NCBI GenBank assembly: GCA_001643675.2
Contig: LSRY02000004.1
Span: forward strand, 1,349,501 to 1,413,500
DNA length: 64,000 nucleotides
Origin: Monocercomonoides exilis
Taxonomy: Eukaryota > Preaxostyla > Oxymonadida > Polymastigidae
Direction of reading: 5' to 3'
This document shows, piece after piece, positions 9,287 through 21,787 of this stretch (position 1 is the stretch's first letter; each line of letters starts with the position of its first letter). A program made the position numbers and the translations under genes. Under the pieces are notes generated by a model. The model did not search any database, was not told the DNA's origin, and was given only the letters and a program-made list of their open reading frames with translations.

Positions 9287-12200
9287 ATGTCCGATTCAGT
9301 TTTAGTTGCAATTCGTGTGCGCCCCTTGAACAGTAAAGAAAAATCTGAAAAATGTACCGAAATACAGACAATAACGGGAAATTCAATATCAATAAAGGAT
9401 CCAGAAACGTACTGCTTTTTATTTTTATTAAAGAGAAGTTTTTTCGTTAATATTTTTCTGTGGAATTCAATTGCTCGCATTTTATTTATTTAATAAGTGG
9501 AAAATCAAAAACATTTGCATATGATTATGTTTATGGCCCAACTACTCAACAAATAGTTCGTATTTTTTGTTTTTTAATTATCTTTTCTTTAACTTCAATT
9601 TTCTTTTTCAAAGGATGTTTATAATGACCTAGGACTTCTTTATCTTGAAAATTGTTGGTCTGGCTATAATTGTACGCTTTTTGCGTATGGTCAGACAGGC
9701 TCGGGAAAATCTTATTCAATGACTGGAAATTCAACCCCACAGGAAGATCGAGGCATCATTCCTCGTGGATGTGAAGAAATGTTTAAAAGAATTGAATCCA
9801 CATCTTCTGATACAGTATCATATGATGTAAGATGCTCATATTTGGAAATTTACAACGAGAAATTATCAGATCTTTTGGATCCGAAAACTTCAAAAACAAT
9901 TAAAATTAGGGAGTCTACTACAAAGGGAATATATGTGGAAAATGCATTTGAGCCAAACGTGATGTCATATGCAGACGTTGACAAGCTGCTTAGCGATGGA
10001 AACAAAGCAAGAACCGTTGCTGCAACTCAAATGAACGCGACAAGTTCAAGATCACATTCTGTCTTAACAATATATTTCACTCGGTGCGAGGTTTGAAATA
10101 CAAAAGTTCCTTCAATTTTGAAATTTTTATGTTCAATGTTGTTTTTATCCTGTTGAATGTTTCAATAACAATGTCTTTTCTGACTAGATTATAAGTGGAA
10201 AGAAAACGCAAAAAGAATCAAAAGTGAATCTTGTTGATTTGGCTGGAAGCGAAAGGCAATCAAAAACAGGAGCCACTGGCCAAGTTCTTCAAGAAGCATG
10301 CTCAATAAATAAAAGCTTATCAGGTTATTTCAATTTCATTCAAAATTCCATTGAATAAAATTATTTTAACATTATGATTATATTTTTTATTCAAAAATTA
10401 ATTCATTAATAACACCATTTCTTTCTCTTGCATGGCTTCTCCGACACTGCTGTGGTGCGCCTAGCGCTGGGCAATGTGATAGCGGCGCTGGCTGACCAGG
10501 CGAAAGGGAAGAACACGTTTGTGCCTTACAGAGACTCCATCCTCACGAGGCTGCTGCAGGAGTCACTTGGCGGGAATAGCAAGACCATTATGATCGCTGC
10601 CATGTCGCCTGCGTCATCCAACTACGACGAAAGTGTGCTTTTAGTGAGCCGGAGAGGGGGAGAATGAGGGGAAGAAAGAGGGGGAGAAGGAGAAGGAGGA
10701 GGAGAGAGGAGAGTGAAATGAAAGGGATTTAGAAATAGGAAATTATTGTAAGCTTTATTTTTTTATTGAAAAAATGGTTGTGAAAGCAATCAAAATGGAA
10801 TGTTGAACCATTCTTAAGCTTAGAAAAGAAAATGTATTTCAATTCACAACTTCAATCTTTCTTTATCTGTTTCTTTTCATACATAAATTTCTTTCAATTG
10901 ACTCTTCAATTTATTTATTTTTAATATAATCTCTTTCAAATAATTTCTTCTTAACATCTTTTTCTTTTCTTTTCTTTTCTTTTCTTTTCTTTTCTTTTCT
11001 TTTCTTTTCTTTCATTAATTTTTTTATTTGAAGGTCTTTCAACACTTCAATACGCCGACCGTGCCAAGCAGATCAAGAACAAGCCAGTTGTGAACGAAAG
11101 TGAGACAGACAAGCTGATCAAGTCTCTTCAGGAAGAAGTGGCCATGCTGAAGGCTCAGCTCCAGGCAGCAGGCGGAAGTCTTAGCAGTGGTGCAGTCAAT
11201 TCAAATGGCCTTCCTGTTGTTTCTGAGCAATCATCAGCTTCTTCTTCTTCCTCTTCCTCTTCCTCTGCTTCTGCCTCATCTTCATCCTCATCCACTGAGA
11301 ATGCCATTGATGCCGACACACTCGCCTCTCTGCAAGCCGCCGCCGAAGCGCGCCAGAACGAGCTTGAAGCAGAGCTCGAGGCAAAGCGGCTGGAGCTGGT
11401 GGAGTCGCAAAAGGCGAATGCCGAGCTGGAGCAGCAGCTGGCGAAGGAGAAAGAGCGCCTGGCGGAGCAGGAAAAAGCGCTGAGTGTGGTGCAGACGACG
11501 ACAGCAGCAGAGAAAGAGCAGCTGGCAGAGAAAGCAGCTGCACACGCGGCGGCGCTGGCTGCGCTGGAAGGGCAGATGGAGCAGCTGAAGGCGAAGCAGA
11601 AGGAGGACAGGCGAGTGGAAGACGAGCTGAACAAGAAGCAGGAAGAGATCGACGAGGCGAAGGAGATGGCAGAGAAGCTGTCGGACGAGCTGGCGGTGGC
11701 GCAGAAGCGGCTGATTGACCTGACAGAGACGGTGGAGGAGAAAGTGGCGCGAGCAGAGATGATGAAGAAGAAGAGGGAAGAATACTTGGAAGACTTGGGC
11801 ATCTCTTTGAATGAGATGGCAGACGCGCTGCGGATGAAGGACTGCCCGCAGCTGCGCAATTTGGCGCCTTGCAGAGACCAGGATGGATGTCTGGTGTATT
11901 TCCTGAGTGACGGCGTGACGAAGCTCGGGAGCACAAAGGAGGATTTGGCGAGTGCTGGAGGAGGTGTGAAGGAGGGAGGAGGGAGTGAGAACGAGAAATT
12001 ATGTTGGAATAAAAATTAATTTTGAATTGATATGATTTTATTTATTTTATATTTTCTTTCTTTCGTATTCTTTTATTGTGAACTTAACTAACTTCATTAC
12101 TATCGTTATTCATTAATTTTCTTTTAATACTCCCATATTTTATCTCTTCCAGCGCCAAGCAAGAAAATCGTCGTGAACTCATTAGGAGTCGCACCTTTGC

Positions 12201-14636
12201 ACTGCACATTCGAGTGGAGCAAGAAGCGAAGGAGCGTCTGCTGGCTTGTTCCTGCCGACGGGCAGCGTGTTCTGGTGAATGGCGAATGGGTTACACAGAA
12301 GAGACAGCTTAACCACGGAGACAGACTCATCATTGGCTGGTCGGTGATCCTGCGCTTTCTGCACCCAGACGCTACTGCTGCTTCTACTTCACCAGCAGCT
12401 GAATCTGCTTCGGCTTCTGCTTCTGCCTCTGCTTCTGCTTCATCGTCATCATCATCTGATTCTTCCTCTTCTTCTTCTTCCTCTTCTTCTTCAGAGCGAT
12501 CAGTCGAAGACGAGTTATCTCTCTCCGCAGAAGAGACGTTCTATTCAGTGATCGATGCAGAGCTGGCTGTGGCACGGGGCAAGTGCCAGTCAGTTGCCGA
12601 GTACCACAAAGGCGGGTCTTCGCTGCAGAATCTCGTGCAGATCGACTCGATGATCGACGAGGCAAACGAGCTGGCGGCGAAGATGGGGCGGAAGGTGAAC
12701 TACGGCATGGACATTGTGGAAGGCGGGCTGAATGCGCGGGTGAGGGTGAACTCGCATGAGGTTGGGGAAGTGCAAGAGTGGGGGGTGGCAGAGCTTGAAT
12801 CGCGGCTGCCACTGATGCGGGAGATGCTGCATGTGAAGCAGCAGCTCATCAAGAAGGAGAAGGAGAGGAGGGACAGGCACAGGAGAGAACAAGGGTGTGG
12901 ACAAGAAGACAGAAGACAAGCACCACAAGAGCAGAGAACAGACATGTGCAGCTCATTCCCTGCCCAGCGCCCAGGGCAGATGAGTCCTCCTCCTCCTCCT
13001 CAGCAGCATCAGCAGCAGCCACCACAAAGCGGACCAGGTGCGCTGGCATATCCAGCAGACAGAGCGTATTTGGCTGAGCCGCCAGCATCGCAGATGGGGT
13101 TGTCCTATCCAGCACAGCGTGTGCCGCTTCCGTCTGCGGCGAAGCTGGCGATGTCGAGTGTCCCAGTTGTGGAGAAGTTTACGATTCGGTCGGTTCCACA
13201 GCAGATCTTTGACTTGTTGAGGATCAAAAAGAAAGAAAAGAAGCAGAAGCGATGTGGAAAGTTTGGCGAGAGAGGACGAGGAGGAGGAGAAGAAGAAGTT
13301 GAAGCAGAAGAAGAATGCTGCTTGAACAGCGATTCGGTGCGTTTCGATGCCGAAGCCGAAAGTGAGGACGAAAGCGAAGACGAGAGCGAAGACAGTGACT
13401 CCGACGGGGAAGCAGTGCTTGTGGAGGACGGAGACGATGCAGAAGATCCTGTTCTGGACAGTGTGGATGTGAACCTGTCGCTCTGCGAAGATCCGTTTTT
13501 CAAGCCGCCGCAGGACTTTCTGCTGGGAAAGATGACACTCCCGCTGCGGCTGCTGCTGCGAACAGGGTTTGTCTCGGGCTCGTTCTTCATTGTGGAGCCT
13601 GAGGGGTTTGTGGTGCCTGGGCTGGAGGCTGAAATGAAGAAGAAGAACAAGAAGAACAAGAAGCAAGTGGGGAAGAAAGATGAGAAGGAGCAAAGTATGT
13701 GTTATTGTTTTTGTTGTAGTTGTGTAAATATTTATATGATTTCTTCTTCTTCTTCTTCTTCTTCTTCTTCTTTATTTATTTATTTATTTGAAAATCAAAT
13801 TTTAATGTGATTTTAGAAGAGAAACGCAATGCAGGTATTCTCACGATGTCTATGAAGATGACGCAGAAGCACAGCTATGGACAAGAAGGGTCGTATGCAG
13901 CAAGAGACGAAGAAGAGAATGTGCCTGTGATGAGCGTGGAAGTGGCAGCTGGGCCGAACAAGAAGAAGAAAGAGAGAAGAGTCGATCTGAACGCGATCAA
14001 AGGGAGCAGCATTGTTGTGAGGCTTGATTTGTCTTCGATAAGGCTCGACAATGAAGACTTAAAAGGGTTGGAAGACGTGTCTGTTCGCTTTGCTTTCCCT
14101 GATGGTGTCCAGAGAGTTGTGAAGGTGTGAATGAATATGTAACATTCGTCGAATTGTGATGCTTAGCAGAGGAGTAAGTTGTGTCATTTTTGATTTTTTT
14201 TTCTTTTCTTTTAAATATCATTTAAAATTTATTGTTGAATCTTTTGCTGTTAATTATTTATTTGATTACAATCATATCTTTCATCCATTTGAAAAACAAT
14301 AATTCCCAGTGTGAAAGCATAAACGAGAAGGATGTGAAGCTGACGTGGAAGCTGAAGACGGAGTTTCCTCAGTTTGACGATGAGACAGCGCAGTTTTTCC
14401 AGTCGCACTTGATGGTGATTGAAGTTCTGGGCCATTTCCCGTACGGATATGCAGAGAAAAAGAGAGCAGAACAAGAAGAAAGAGGAAGAGAAGGGGGAAG
14501 AGGAGAAGGAGAGAGAGGGCAAGTTGCACAGCTGCAGAGGATGCTGAAGATGAAAGAGGACGAAAATGAGAGGTTGAAGGAGCATAACGAACAGTTGATG
14601 AAGATGCTGAATCAGTTGAAAGGAACTAGGAATTAG
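9287..14636 (+). CDS. Kinesin-3 family motor protein with FHA domain
   Basis: Nine exons: 9287-9408, 9498-9555, 9614-10090, 10188-10323, 10465-10632, 11034-11963, 12153-13694, 13817-14124, 14310-14636, about 1,355 residues. The N-terminal motor domain (about 1-340) has the P-loop GQTGSGKS, switch I NATSSRSH and switch II DLAGSE, and ends in a neck linker ([11 protein letters not shown]). A long Glu/Lys/Gln coiled coil and a poly-Ser run follow. An FHA domain (about 606-700, with VTKLGS, HCTFEW, VLVNG and HGDRLIIG) is split by the exon 6/7 junction. Motor-coil-FHA order is the hallmark of kinesin-3 (KIF1/UNC-104), plus-end-directed cargo and vesicle transporters. The Lys-rich K-loop is weak (AKGKN before TFVPYRDS). 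Further acidic, coiled and Ser-rich regions end in a heptad-like tail. I see no PH domain. Exons 1-4 are AT-rich; later exons are much GC-richer. Confidence 0.93.
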
Positions 14637-15429
14637 AGAGATATCCCACTGAGGATATGGGATTGTATTCTAAAAAATGAATTTGTTTCAAAGAGAGAAA
14701 GAGAGAGAGAGAGAAAAGTAATTTTATAAGATTGCTGAATTTTTTACATGCAAATTGAACCGGTTCTCTGTTAGCAGCGAATATGGAAATTAAGCAGAAT
14801 TATTTTTCATCACCAAAAACTGTATTTATTTGATTTCACAGAAATGAATAAAGGATATCTGTTCTATTAAAAGATAAGCACCGTTTTTAATCCTTTTTGT
14901 TTATTTATTTTTTTTCAGAACTTTTTTCTGTTGTTGCTATTTCTAATTTCATTCACTTTGAATACATATTTTATCTTCTGCTTTTATTTTCCCAATTCAC
15001 TTTTCTGAGGATAATGTTCGTCTCGTGGCAACATCAGACTTTCTGAAACCCCTTTTTCTTTTTGCATTCTTGAGAAGTTAAAGCTCAAAGCTAATCAATC
15101 AACCAATCACCGTTCATTATTTATAGAATTTGAGTAAATTACAAAAGGAAAAAAAATATTCAATTTGTTTTGGTTTAGTCATGATACTTTTTTAAAATCA
15201 TTCATAAAAAGTGTTGAAAACACATACTAACAATTGTAATGAATTGATCGTAATGGTTAAATACAAAGTATTATACTCATGCTCAACATGCTATTTTAGC
15301 AAGTGTAATTCCACATTTTGCAATGGCGTTGCACGAAGGAGATTGTTAAAATTCCAAATGATTTGAATATTGCTAAAGGGCTTAGGAAACAGGGAATGTA
15401 TTTTCTGTGCCAACAAGCTTTCCCTAATG
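14637..15429. other. Convergent intergenic region
   Basis: Lies between the 3' ends of the kinesin (plus) and HAD phosphatase (minus) genes. It holds a GA-repeat near 14690-14715 and AT-rich sequence. No gene seen. Confidence 0.6.
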
Positions 15430-16733
15430 TCATGCGTCCTCGCTTGCCTCGATTGGATATTTACCTTCAAAAAATATCTCGTTGATGACTCTTCCAACAC
15501 AGCACTCCATGTTTGACCAGCTCAAAACTCGCTTGGCTGCTTTTTTTGCTTCGTCACATGAATTAGAAGGAGCAAAGCTCAAGCCGCAGTCACGGAGCTA
15601 ATTGAAGAAATTGAGATACATTGAATAAAATTTGGGTGATAATGATTATTAGTGTTTCATCAGAAAAATTTGTTGAAAAAAAAATGAATTGAAAGCGCAA
15701 TAAAAATATTGATGATTCCAAAAGATAAATCGATTCGTTTATTAATTAAAACAAGAGATTTATAATTCATAATGACAAACCATTTGAACATCATTCTCTC
15801 CATCTCCAATTGAAACAACTTCATCCATTTTGCATTTGAGTCTTTCGCTGCAGAGCCATTGAAGAGCATCGCTCTTTGTTCCCTTTGCAGGAAGAACTTC
15901 ACAACAAAAAGGAAGATACACTGCAAGTCTGCTATCTTTGGGTATCAGAGCATTCATTTCTGGAAATATTCTGAGAAAAGTTTAATCCACAAAAATTTAA
16001 GAAAAAAAAAGAAAGAAAATACTTTTTGGAAACAAGTTCGACTGTTTCTGAAATAAGAAGTTTTCTTGGATGCTCCTCTGCGCAAAGCTTTTTCATTTCA
16101 TCATAATTAACAATCAAACTCTATAATAACAAAAAGTTACAAAAAGAATTAATATCAATCACAAAGCACCTGCAGAGTTGAGCTTTCAATGTGTCTCATG
16201 TGAACATCGTTATTTTTTGTACTGACAACGTATTTTCCTTTGTAAAACAATTCTATATGAAAATATCTTCAATGGAATTGCTGAAGCGAATAATTGTCAA
16301 ACCAATGCAATACTCATTCTTTTCGCAATACTCAATAACAATATTAATAGCTTCATCAGAAAGTGAAATGCAATGAATTACTTCTCCATTTTCGACTGAT
16401 GCAATCTCGCATCCGCAAGATCCTTCAAAATGAAAGCTTTCAAAAAAACAATTTTCAAGAAAATATCCATACCAATTGCAAAACAGTTACCAGTTCTTAA
16501 GCCATATTTCGCAAATTTCAATGCAACGTCATAGCACGAACGCCCTGTTACAATAAAAACATTCAAATAAACGTATACAAAAGATCCACACCACTACAAA
16601 AAACGACATCGACTCCTGCTTCCTGCAGTTTCTGCAACATTTTCATATCGTACTCAGCAACAGTTCTATCATTTCTGTGTAATGTATCATCCAAATCTGT
16701 TGCAAATACTTTGTAACGGCAATCCAATGACAT
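15430..16733 (-). CDS. Cof-type (HAD-IIB) phosphatase
   Basis: Seven exons: 16733-16592, 16544-16491, 16422-16303, 16252-16170, 16120-16023, 15970-15781, 15597-15430; all junctions keep frame and the protein ends at a TGA. The HAD motif I FATDLDDTLH carries the nucleophile Asp13 and acid/base Asp15. The motif II region is VVFCSGRS, and motif III/IV is SIGDGENDVQML, where the acidic residues hold magnesium. A cap domain sits between motifs II and III, as in Cof/YbiV/SPP-like sugar-phosphate or nucleotide phosphatases. The substrate cannot be told from sequence. It is probably cytosolic: no signal peptide is seen. Exons of 54-190 nt separated by introns of about 48-183 nt make this gene invisible as one open frame. 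Confidence 0.9.
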
Positions 16734-17298
16734 TTTAAACAAATTAAAATTTCACAAAAATTAAAATAAATATTTATTTCTGTCAAGTTGATCAAACAAA
16801 TACAATTAAAAACGCAAAGCCCACATTGGAAATCGAATTTTTTTGCATTTAAATATTTGAAATTTTTAAAAAAATTCAAATTTTGAAAAAAAATTCAAAA
16901 AATTTTTTCTCTTTTATACAAAAAATTCGAAAAATCAGCCTTTCAAAAGATAAATGATTATTTCTCTAAAAAGAATTGAAAACAAATGGATACTTGCATC
17001 GTGCACTTTTTTTTAATAAAATAACTTTCATTTTGTTACAAACACCGTACAAAGACTTTTAAACATAAAATGAAATTCATGACTTCAAACAAAAAAACAA
17101 ATAAATAAATTACAAATAAAAAATAATGCTTTATCGTCATTCAATTTTGTTCAAAATATTAACTAGATAAATTATAAACTCAGCTTAACAAAAATGTTTG
17201 ACAATATTTGAAAACAACTTGAAATAATTGTGGATGAAAAATAATTTAAAAAATCAAAAAATAAAATTATGTGAAAATACTAATGAAATTAAAAATTT
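16734..17298. other. AT-rich intergenic region between the HAD gene and tRNA-Met
   Basis: Very AT-rich, with homopolymer runs and no supported gene. Bases 17286-17296, reading minus, give the short T run expected as a Pol III terminator for the adjacent tRNA. Confidence 0.55.
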
Positions 17299-17381
17299 GG
17301 GGGCAGGGAGGCTCGAACTCCCGACCTTAAGCTTTCCCAGCGATTATGAGACTTACGCGCTACCGGCTGCGCTATGCCCCC
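17299..17381 (-). tRNA. tRNA-Met (CAU), elongator type, with an 11-nt intron
   Basis: The 7-bp acceptor stem GGGGGCA/TGCCCCC is perfect. The D-arm has GCGC/GCGC, the anticodon stem TAAGT/GCTTA has one G-T pair, and the T-arm is GGGAG/CTCCC with loop TTCGAGC. The anticodon loop reads CTCATA, then an 11-nt intron (ATCGCTGGGAA), then A, so the intron sits at the canonical 37/38 position. Mature length is 72 before CCA. The first pair is G-C and the T-loop starts TTCGA, unlike the A1-U72/A54 pattern of eukaryotic initiator tRNA, so I call it elongator. Confidence 0.9.
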
Positions 17382-17633
17382 TTGTTGCAAAGAGCTGTTG
17401 AGAACTGATAATAGCGTATTGCTCATTGTTTGATTTGAATTGTGAATATTTTGAAATTTTATTGAAACATTTTTAATGTTGTTTTTTAAAAATTTTTGTT
17501 GAATGCAAATTTTCAAAGCTGAACAACAAAATCACTAAAACAATTTGTTAGCGTTTGATTTGTTGAGTCATAGATCTTTCTTGTTTGATAATAACTAAAA
17601 ATAGAAATATGTTTTTCACTCGTCGATTCATTG

Positions 17634-17977
17634 GTACTTTCCCAATAGGTGGACATAACCCTTAATAAATATATTTTTCTGTGAAAATCACAATAATTAT
17701 GAATTAAAAATTTGTTAATAAACTGCTTAACATATTGTATATAGCTCTAATGATCACTTTGTTAAGTATTTTTTGATGCTTTTCAATTTTGAGATCTTTC
17801 AAATGAATATATCTTAGGGTTTGAGTTGATAAAAGTGCAACTGAAGTACAATAATATTTGTTAATGTTTATATAAAGCTGTTTCATTAGGTCTATTTTGG
17901 TTTTTAGGGTTTTTATTAAGAAAATAATAACCTAAAAAATAACTATTTAGGGTTATGTCCACCTATTGGGATTGTAC
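17634..17977. mobile_element. 344-bp MITE with terminal inverted repeats and 10-bp target duplication
   Basis: Both ends carry an inverted repeat of about 31 bp with core CCCAATAGGTGGACATAACC; outermost bases are GTACTTT on the left and GTACAAT on the right read inward. The element is flanked by the direct repeat CGATTCATTG at 17624-17633 and 17978-17987. A 9-11-bp duplication is typical of Mutator-like (MULE) elements, so this is probably a non-autonomous MULE derivative. There is no transposase inside. Confidence 0.88.
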
Positions 17978-17987
17978 CGATTCATTG

Positions 17988-19972
17988 AAGCAAAATGGAA
18001 ATTTATTAAGGTAGCATATTTTTGGAACTATCCCAGAACTTTCAGAAAACATGCTGTGAACTTAACGATAAGTGATCAGATTTAAAATGATGAAAATGAA
18101 ATTTCTTTGCGGATATTCAAGTTTATTTTTGTCAAATGTCAATGAAAAGTTTTGATTTACAAAAGTGTAGAAATTTGGATTTGGAGCTTATCTTTTGCAA
18201 CAACCCCTAAGATGCACATCTCCTTCATTATTTAAACGGATTGAATGAATAATTTGGAGATTTAGATACGCTTACATATTGAGATTTTTTTCAAAAAGTA
18301 TTGACTCAAATTGAGAGGGTTAATATAAACGATGCAGCGGATAAAATGCAACTAACAATTATCATAATTATCTTTGCTCCTTTTCCAAAAAAAAAGTTTG
18401 TTTTACATTGCTACATCATTGCCAAAATTAACCATCTGATGCATTTTTGAGGCATTGTGTTACGAATTATTCAACGAGTTGACTTCCACCCTATCTCTTT
18501 CACATGGATTTTCTTCTTACAACAATCTGTATTCTGTGACTTCTCTATCTCTTCTTGCTGATTCTCCTTTCTTTTTCCTGTCTGGCACCGAAGGAGAAGG
18601 AAATTGGAAAAGCAACAGAATGGCAGAGTTTCGCATGACAAGGAGAGAAGAAAGTGGCCAAAGAAGCAACAACTTTCTTTCATATTGCAGCAAATTACGT
18701 AAATTCCTGCATCTTCCACAATCATTCCACGTATGATAACAAGCAGGCTTCACCAGATGCGTATGTGCTCCTAATTCTCCAACCAGATGTCAGCGCTGTC
18801 TGTGACGCAGAGATCATAGCCATCAAATGTTGTATGTCTGATGATTGAGAACGTATGGTTGTTGAATCTTCTATGTCTGAGTAGGATTATGAGCTTCAGA
18901 CGCTTTGGCGATTGTGTGGATCTTGTGTTCAATGTGATGGTGAATAGTTCACTCTACGTTATCTTACGAACAAAAAAGAAAGGAAGCACTAGGATTTGCA
19001 GCTCTGGTAAAAGTGGTGGCGGAGCAAACAACACATATAAAAAACTCATCGCAATCATTTTCGTTGGAATCATTTCCACTTCAGCGAAAGCACAATTCAA
19101 TAATCAAATGCAATAAAGGCACACTACTCATCTTGAAGAAATTGAAAGCGAGTTCAAGATTCATTTGCATATGATTCTGTATTTGAGCGTCATTTTTGCA
19201 GGAAATCTTTGGTAGAGTCCAGCATTGACGTATGGCTGATAAAGGAGCTTGGACGAATAGGAAAACCTACTAGAAAGAAATGGTAGAAAACGAATGATAT
19301 TCGTTAGATTACATATGGAAGTACAATCCCAGAGAAGAGGAGAAGATAAAAATATAGAAGACAGTTGCCAATGATAAGAAAGAGAGAAGTTATACTTGAA
19401 GGGATGTGAATCCTTAAAATATGTTGATACAATAAATGTTAATGTTGGTGAGGAAGCAGCTAATTGGAAAAATGTATCGAAAAAATGACGAAGAATCAAA
19501 AAAGAACGAGTTTAATCCTCAAAGCATCACAACATCGAACCATCTCATACAAACAGTATTTTTTCACTCAGCACATCTTATTGTCAAATGAAGTAGTGCG
19601 CATAACTCATTAAACTCGTTTTCCACATTTCCAGGAACAAAAATTGTGAATTAATAAAACAATAATTCAAAATATGAAATTTTAATTATTTTTAAATATT
19701 TAATCAAAGGTCTCTGTTTAATCCAATTCCTATACATTTAAAAAGTAAATAAATTCGATTTTTAAATCATTTCAAACTGTTAAACATGAAAAAATTATCA
19801 TAGAATTTAATTAAAACAATAAATATGGGTATGTGATGAACTTTCAGGTTTATAAGGAAAAGAGACCAAAATTCAACATTGGATTTCATAACATGAAAAA
19901 AAAGCGAAAATAGTAATAATGAAAATAAACCAAATAAACTTTTTGCAATGTTATCGATGTGGAAAAAAGAAA
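17988..19972. other. Gene-poor stretch with a gene-like but broken middle
   Basis: 17988-18440 and 19500-19972 are AT-rich with nothing recognisable. The middle, about 18440-19500, is purine-rich and less AT-rich, like coding DNA nearby, but it holds only short overlapping frames on both strands and no convincing intron pattern. One plus-strand stretch near 18990-19100 (SGKSGGG then IIFVGIISTSAK) faintly recalls the beta-helix module ends. It may be a decayed gene; the evidence is weak. Confidence 0.3.
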
Positions 19973-20044
19973 GCCTCAACGGAGAATCGAACTCCGGACC
20001 TCTTGCTTACTAGGCAAGCGCTCTGCCAACTAAGCCATTGAGGC
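19973..20044 (-). tRNA. tRNA-Thr (AGU)
   Basis: 72 nt and a perfect cloverleaf: acceptor GCCTCAA/TTGAGGC, anticodon stem CTTGC/GCAAG, loop CTAGTAA with anticodon AGT, T-arm CGGAG/CTCCG with loop TTCGATT. No intron and no encoded CCA. A T-rich run (TTTCTTTTTT) follows on the minus strand as the Pol III terminator. Confidence 0.95.
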
Positions 20045-20467
20045 AACTTGTGAAACCTTTTTAAATTACATATATTTAACAACTACTATTATTTCTTCAA
20101 AAATCTTGTGTTTTTACAAAAAAAACTTTTTTTGATTGAAAGAATATTTCTTTAATTTCTTTATTTTTGTGAAATATCTTTTGTGAAAAAGTATTTGTGA
20201 AAATGAAATTTGAATTTTTGAATCACAATAAAAATTCCACTCACGAAATTTCATAAAAAAATAAATAGAATAGCAAGAATAAGTATTTTTTTTAATAATG
20301 GTGAAATTTGGTGAATTGGAATGAAAATTCAGAGAAATTTACAAATTATCATTTTCTCATGAATTTTAAACAGATGGAACATATTAAGAATTTATGTCAT
20401 TTCATTTATTGAAAGATAATTTAATAGTTCGAAATTACTAAATTTTAAAATTCTGGGAATAAAAATT
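20045..20467. other. AT-rich spacer
   Basis: Only AT-rich sequence with homopolymers between tRNA-Thr and the Tc1/mariner-like element. No gene or repeat structure seen. Confidence 0.6.
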
Positions 20468-20469
20468 TA

Positions 20470-21787
20470 CTGTCTGTCCCAAAAAATGTTGATTTGCCCT
20501 TTTTTAATGTCGATCATACCATCAACAATATTTGAAATGCCACCCAATATTCATAAGAGTTCATAAAACTGTGAGTATTTTATGTGAGTTTATCCTTTGA
20601 AAAGTTGCTCGTGTTTATAACTTGTGCAGAAATTAATCTGAATTAATATGCCACCTGATATTGTTTGCTTTTTATCTTTTTTATCATATAATTTAGTTGG
20701 TAATTATATTTTTTCTATATTTATCAAACAATGCAGTATAAAACAAATTGTTGGTGAAAAACTAATAATGTGTCAATAAATATGAGATTTATATCGAAAA
20801 GAAGACCGATATTTTGCAAAAAATGAAAACAGGAAATAGAACTTTATCCCGGCTCTGCAAATGATATGTGCATTGATAGCAAATTAATTTATGATTTCTT
20901 CCAATATTTGGCAATTAATTTTCGACTTCACCTATTTTCAAAATGAACATCTGTGTGCAATGTAGTGAAAACTGCATTTTTATGAGAACTTTATTTTGCT
21001 GGATCAAAGCTTTTATTGTTTTTATAGACCGTTGATTCGTTGAAATTCTATCTGTCAATATGTATTCAAGCTTTTCAAAAAGATTAATTCTTGGCTATTA
21101 AGTTTTTTGTTTTATGTGTTTATTTTCATGCGATTCTCATCTTATTTAAGAAGAATAAAACTTATATATTTTATTTCATATATATAAATTAAGAATCGAA
21201 ACATAAAACAGCATTCAAATAAATACACGATCGTATTTTTATCAAGAATTTATTTTTCGTTTCATTTTTCTCAACAAAAGCATTTCAGATAAATAAGAAT
21301 TATCAAATGACAATAAATCAATTGCATAAATATATTCTGATGCACAAATAATTGATTTGTTATATTTAAAGGAACTCAACTGAAACCAAAAAGATTAACA
21401 ACAAAATTTACTCAGTACATTTCAATAAACTTTGTCAATATCAAGCAAAAACAAAAACTGCTTCAGAAACAAAATTATCAATCCAAATAATCAGAGTTCT
21501 TCAAAATCATTCTTTTATTAGGTATCAATCGAGTGAAATTATCAATGCTGAAAATGAAAGTTGAAAAACAATATATGAAGCAGAAAAACAGGTAATATGC
21601 AAACTACAAACACTGTAAATTATGCCCACACCAAAAAAACAGCAAAAACTCAACGTTTCAACTCAAAGAATGAATTGCAATTCTCAGTTGGGCTAAAAAA
21701 TGAAAAATATGGTACGAGTTGTTTTTAATTATCATGGTATGATCGACATTTAAAAAGGACAGATCAACATTTTTTTGGGACAGATAG
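20470..21787. mobile_element. Decayed Tc1/mariner-like element, 1,318 bp
   Basis: Terminal inverted repeats of about 55 bp: the left end starts CTGTCTGTCCCAAAAAA, the right end read inward CTATCTGTCCCAAAAAAA. The match continues through ATGTTGAT and GTCGATCATACCAT with a few changes. TA flanks both ends (20468-20469 and 21788-21789), the usual target duplication of this superfamily. The 1.3-kb length is also typical. No transposase frame survives, so it is a dead or non-autonomous copy. Confidence 0.78.

Noticed and set aside
11155-13693. Minus-strand Ser/Leu-rich frames opposite the kinesin exons
   Set aside because: Antisense shadows of coiled-coil and poly-Ser coding sequence.
19973-20044. 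tRNA-derived SINE
   Set aside because: The cloverleaf is perfect, it has a Pol III terminator, and no SINE body or target duplication follows.
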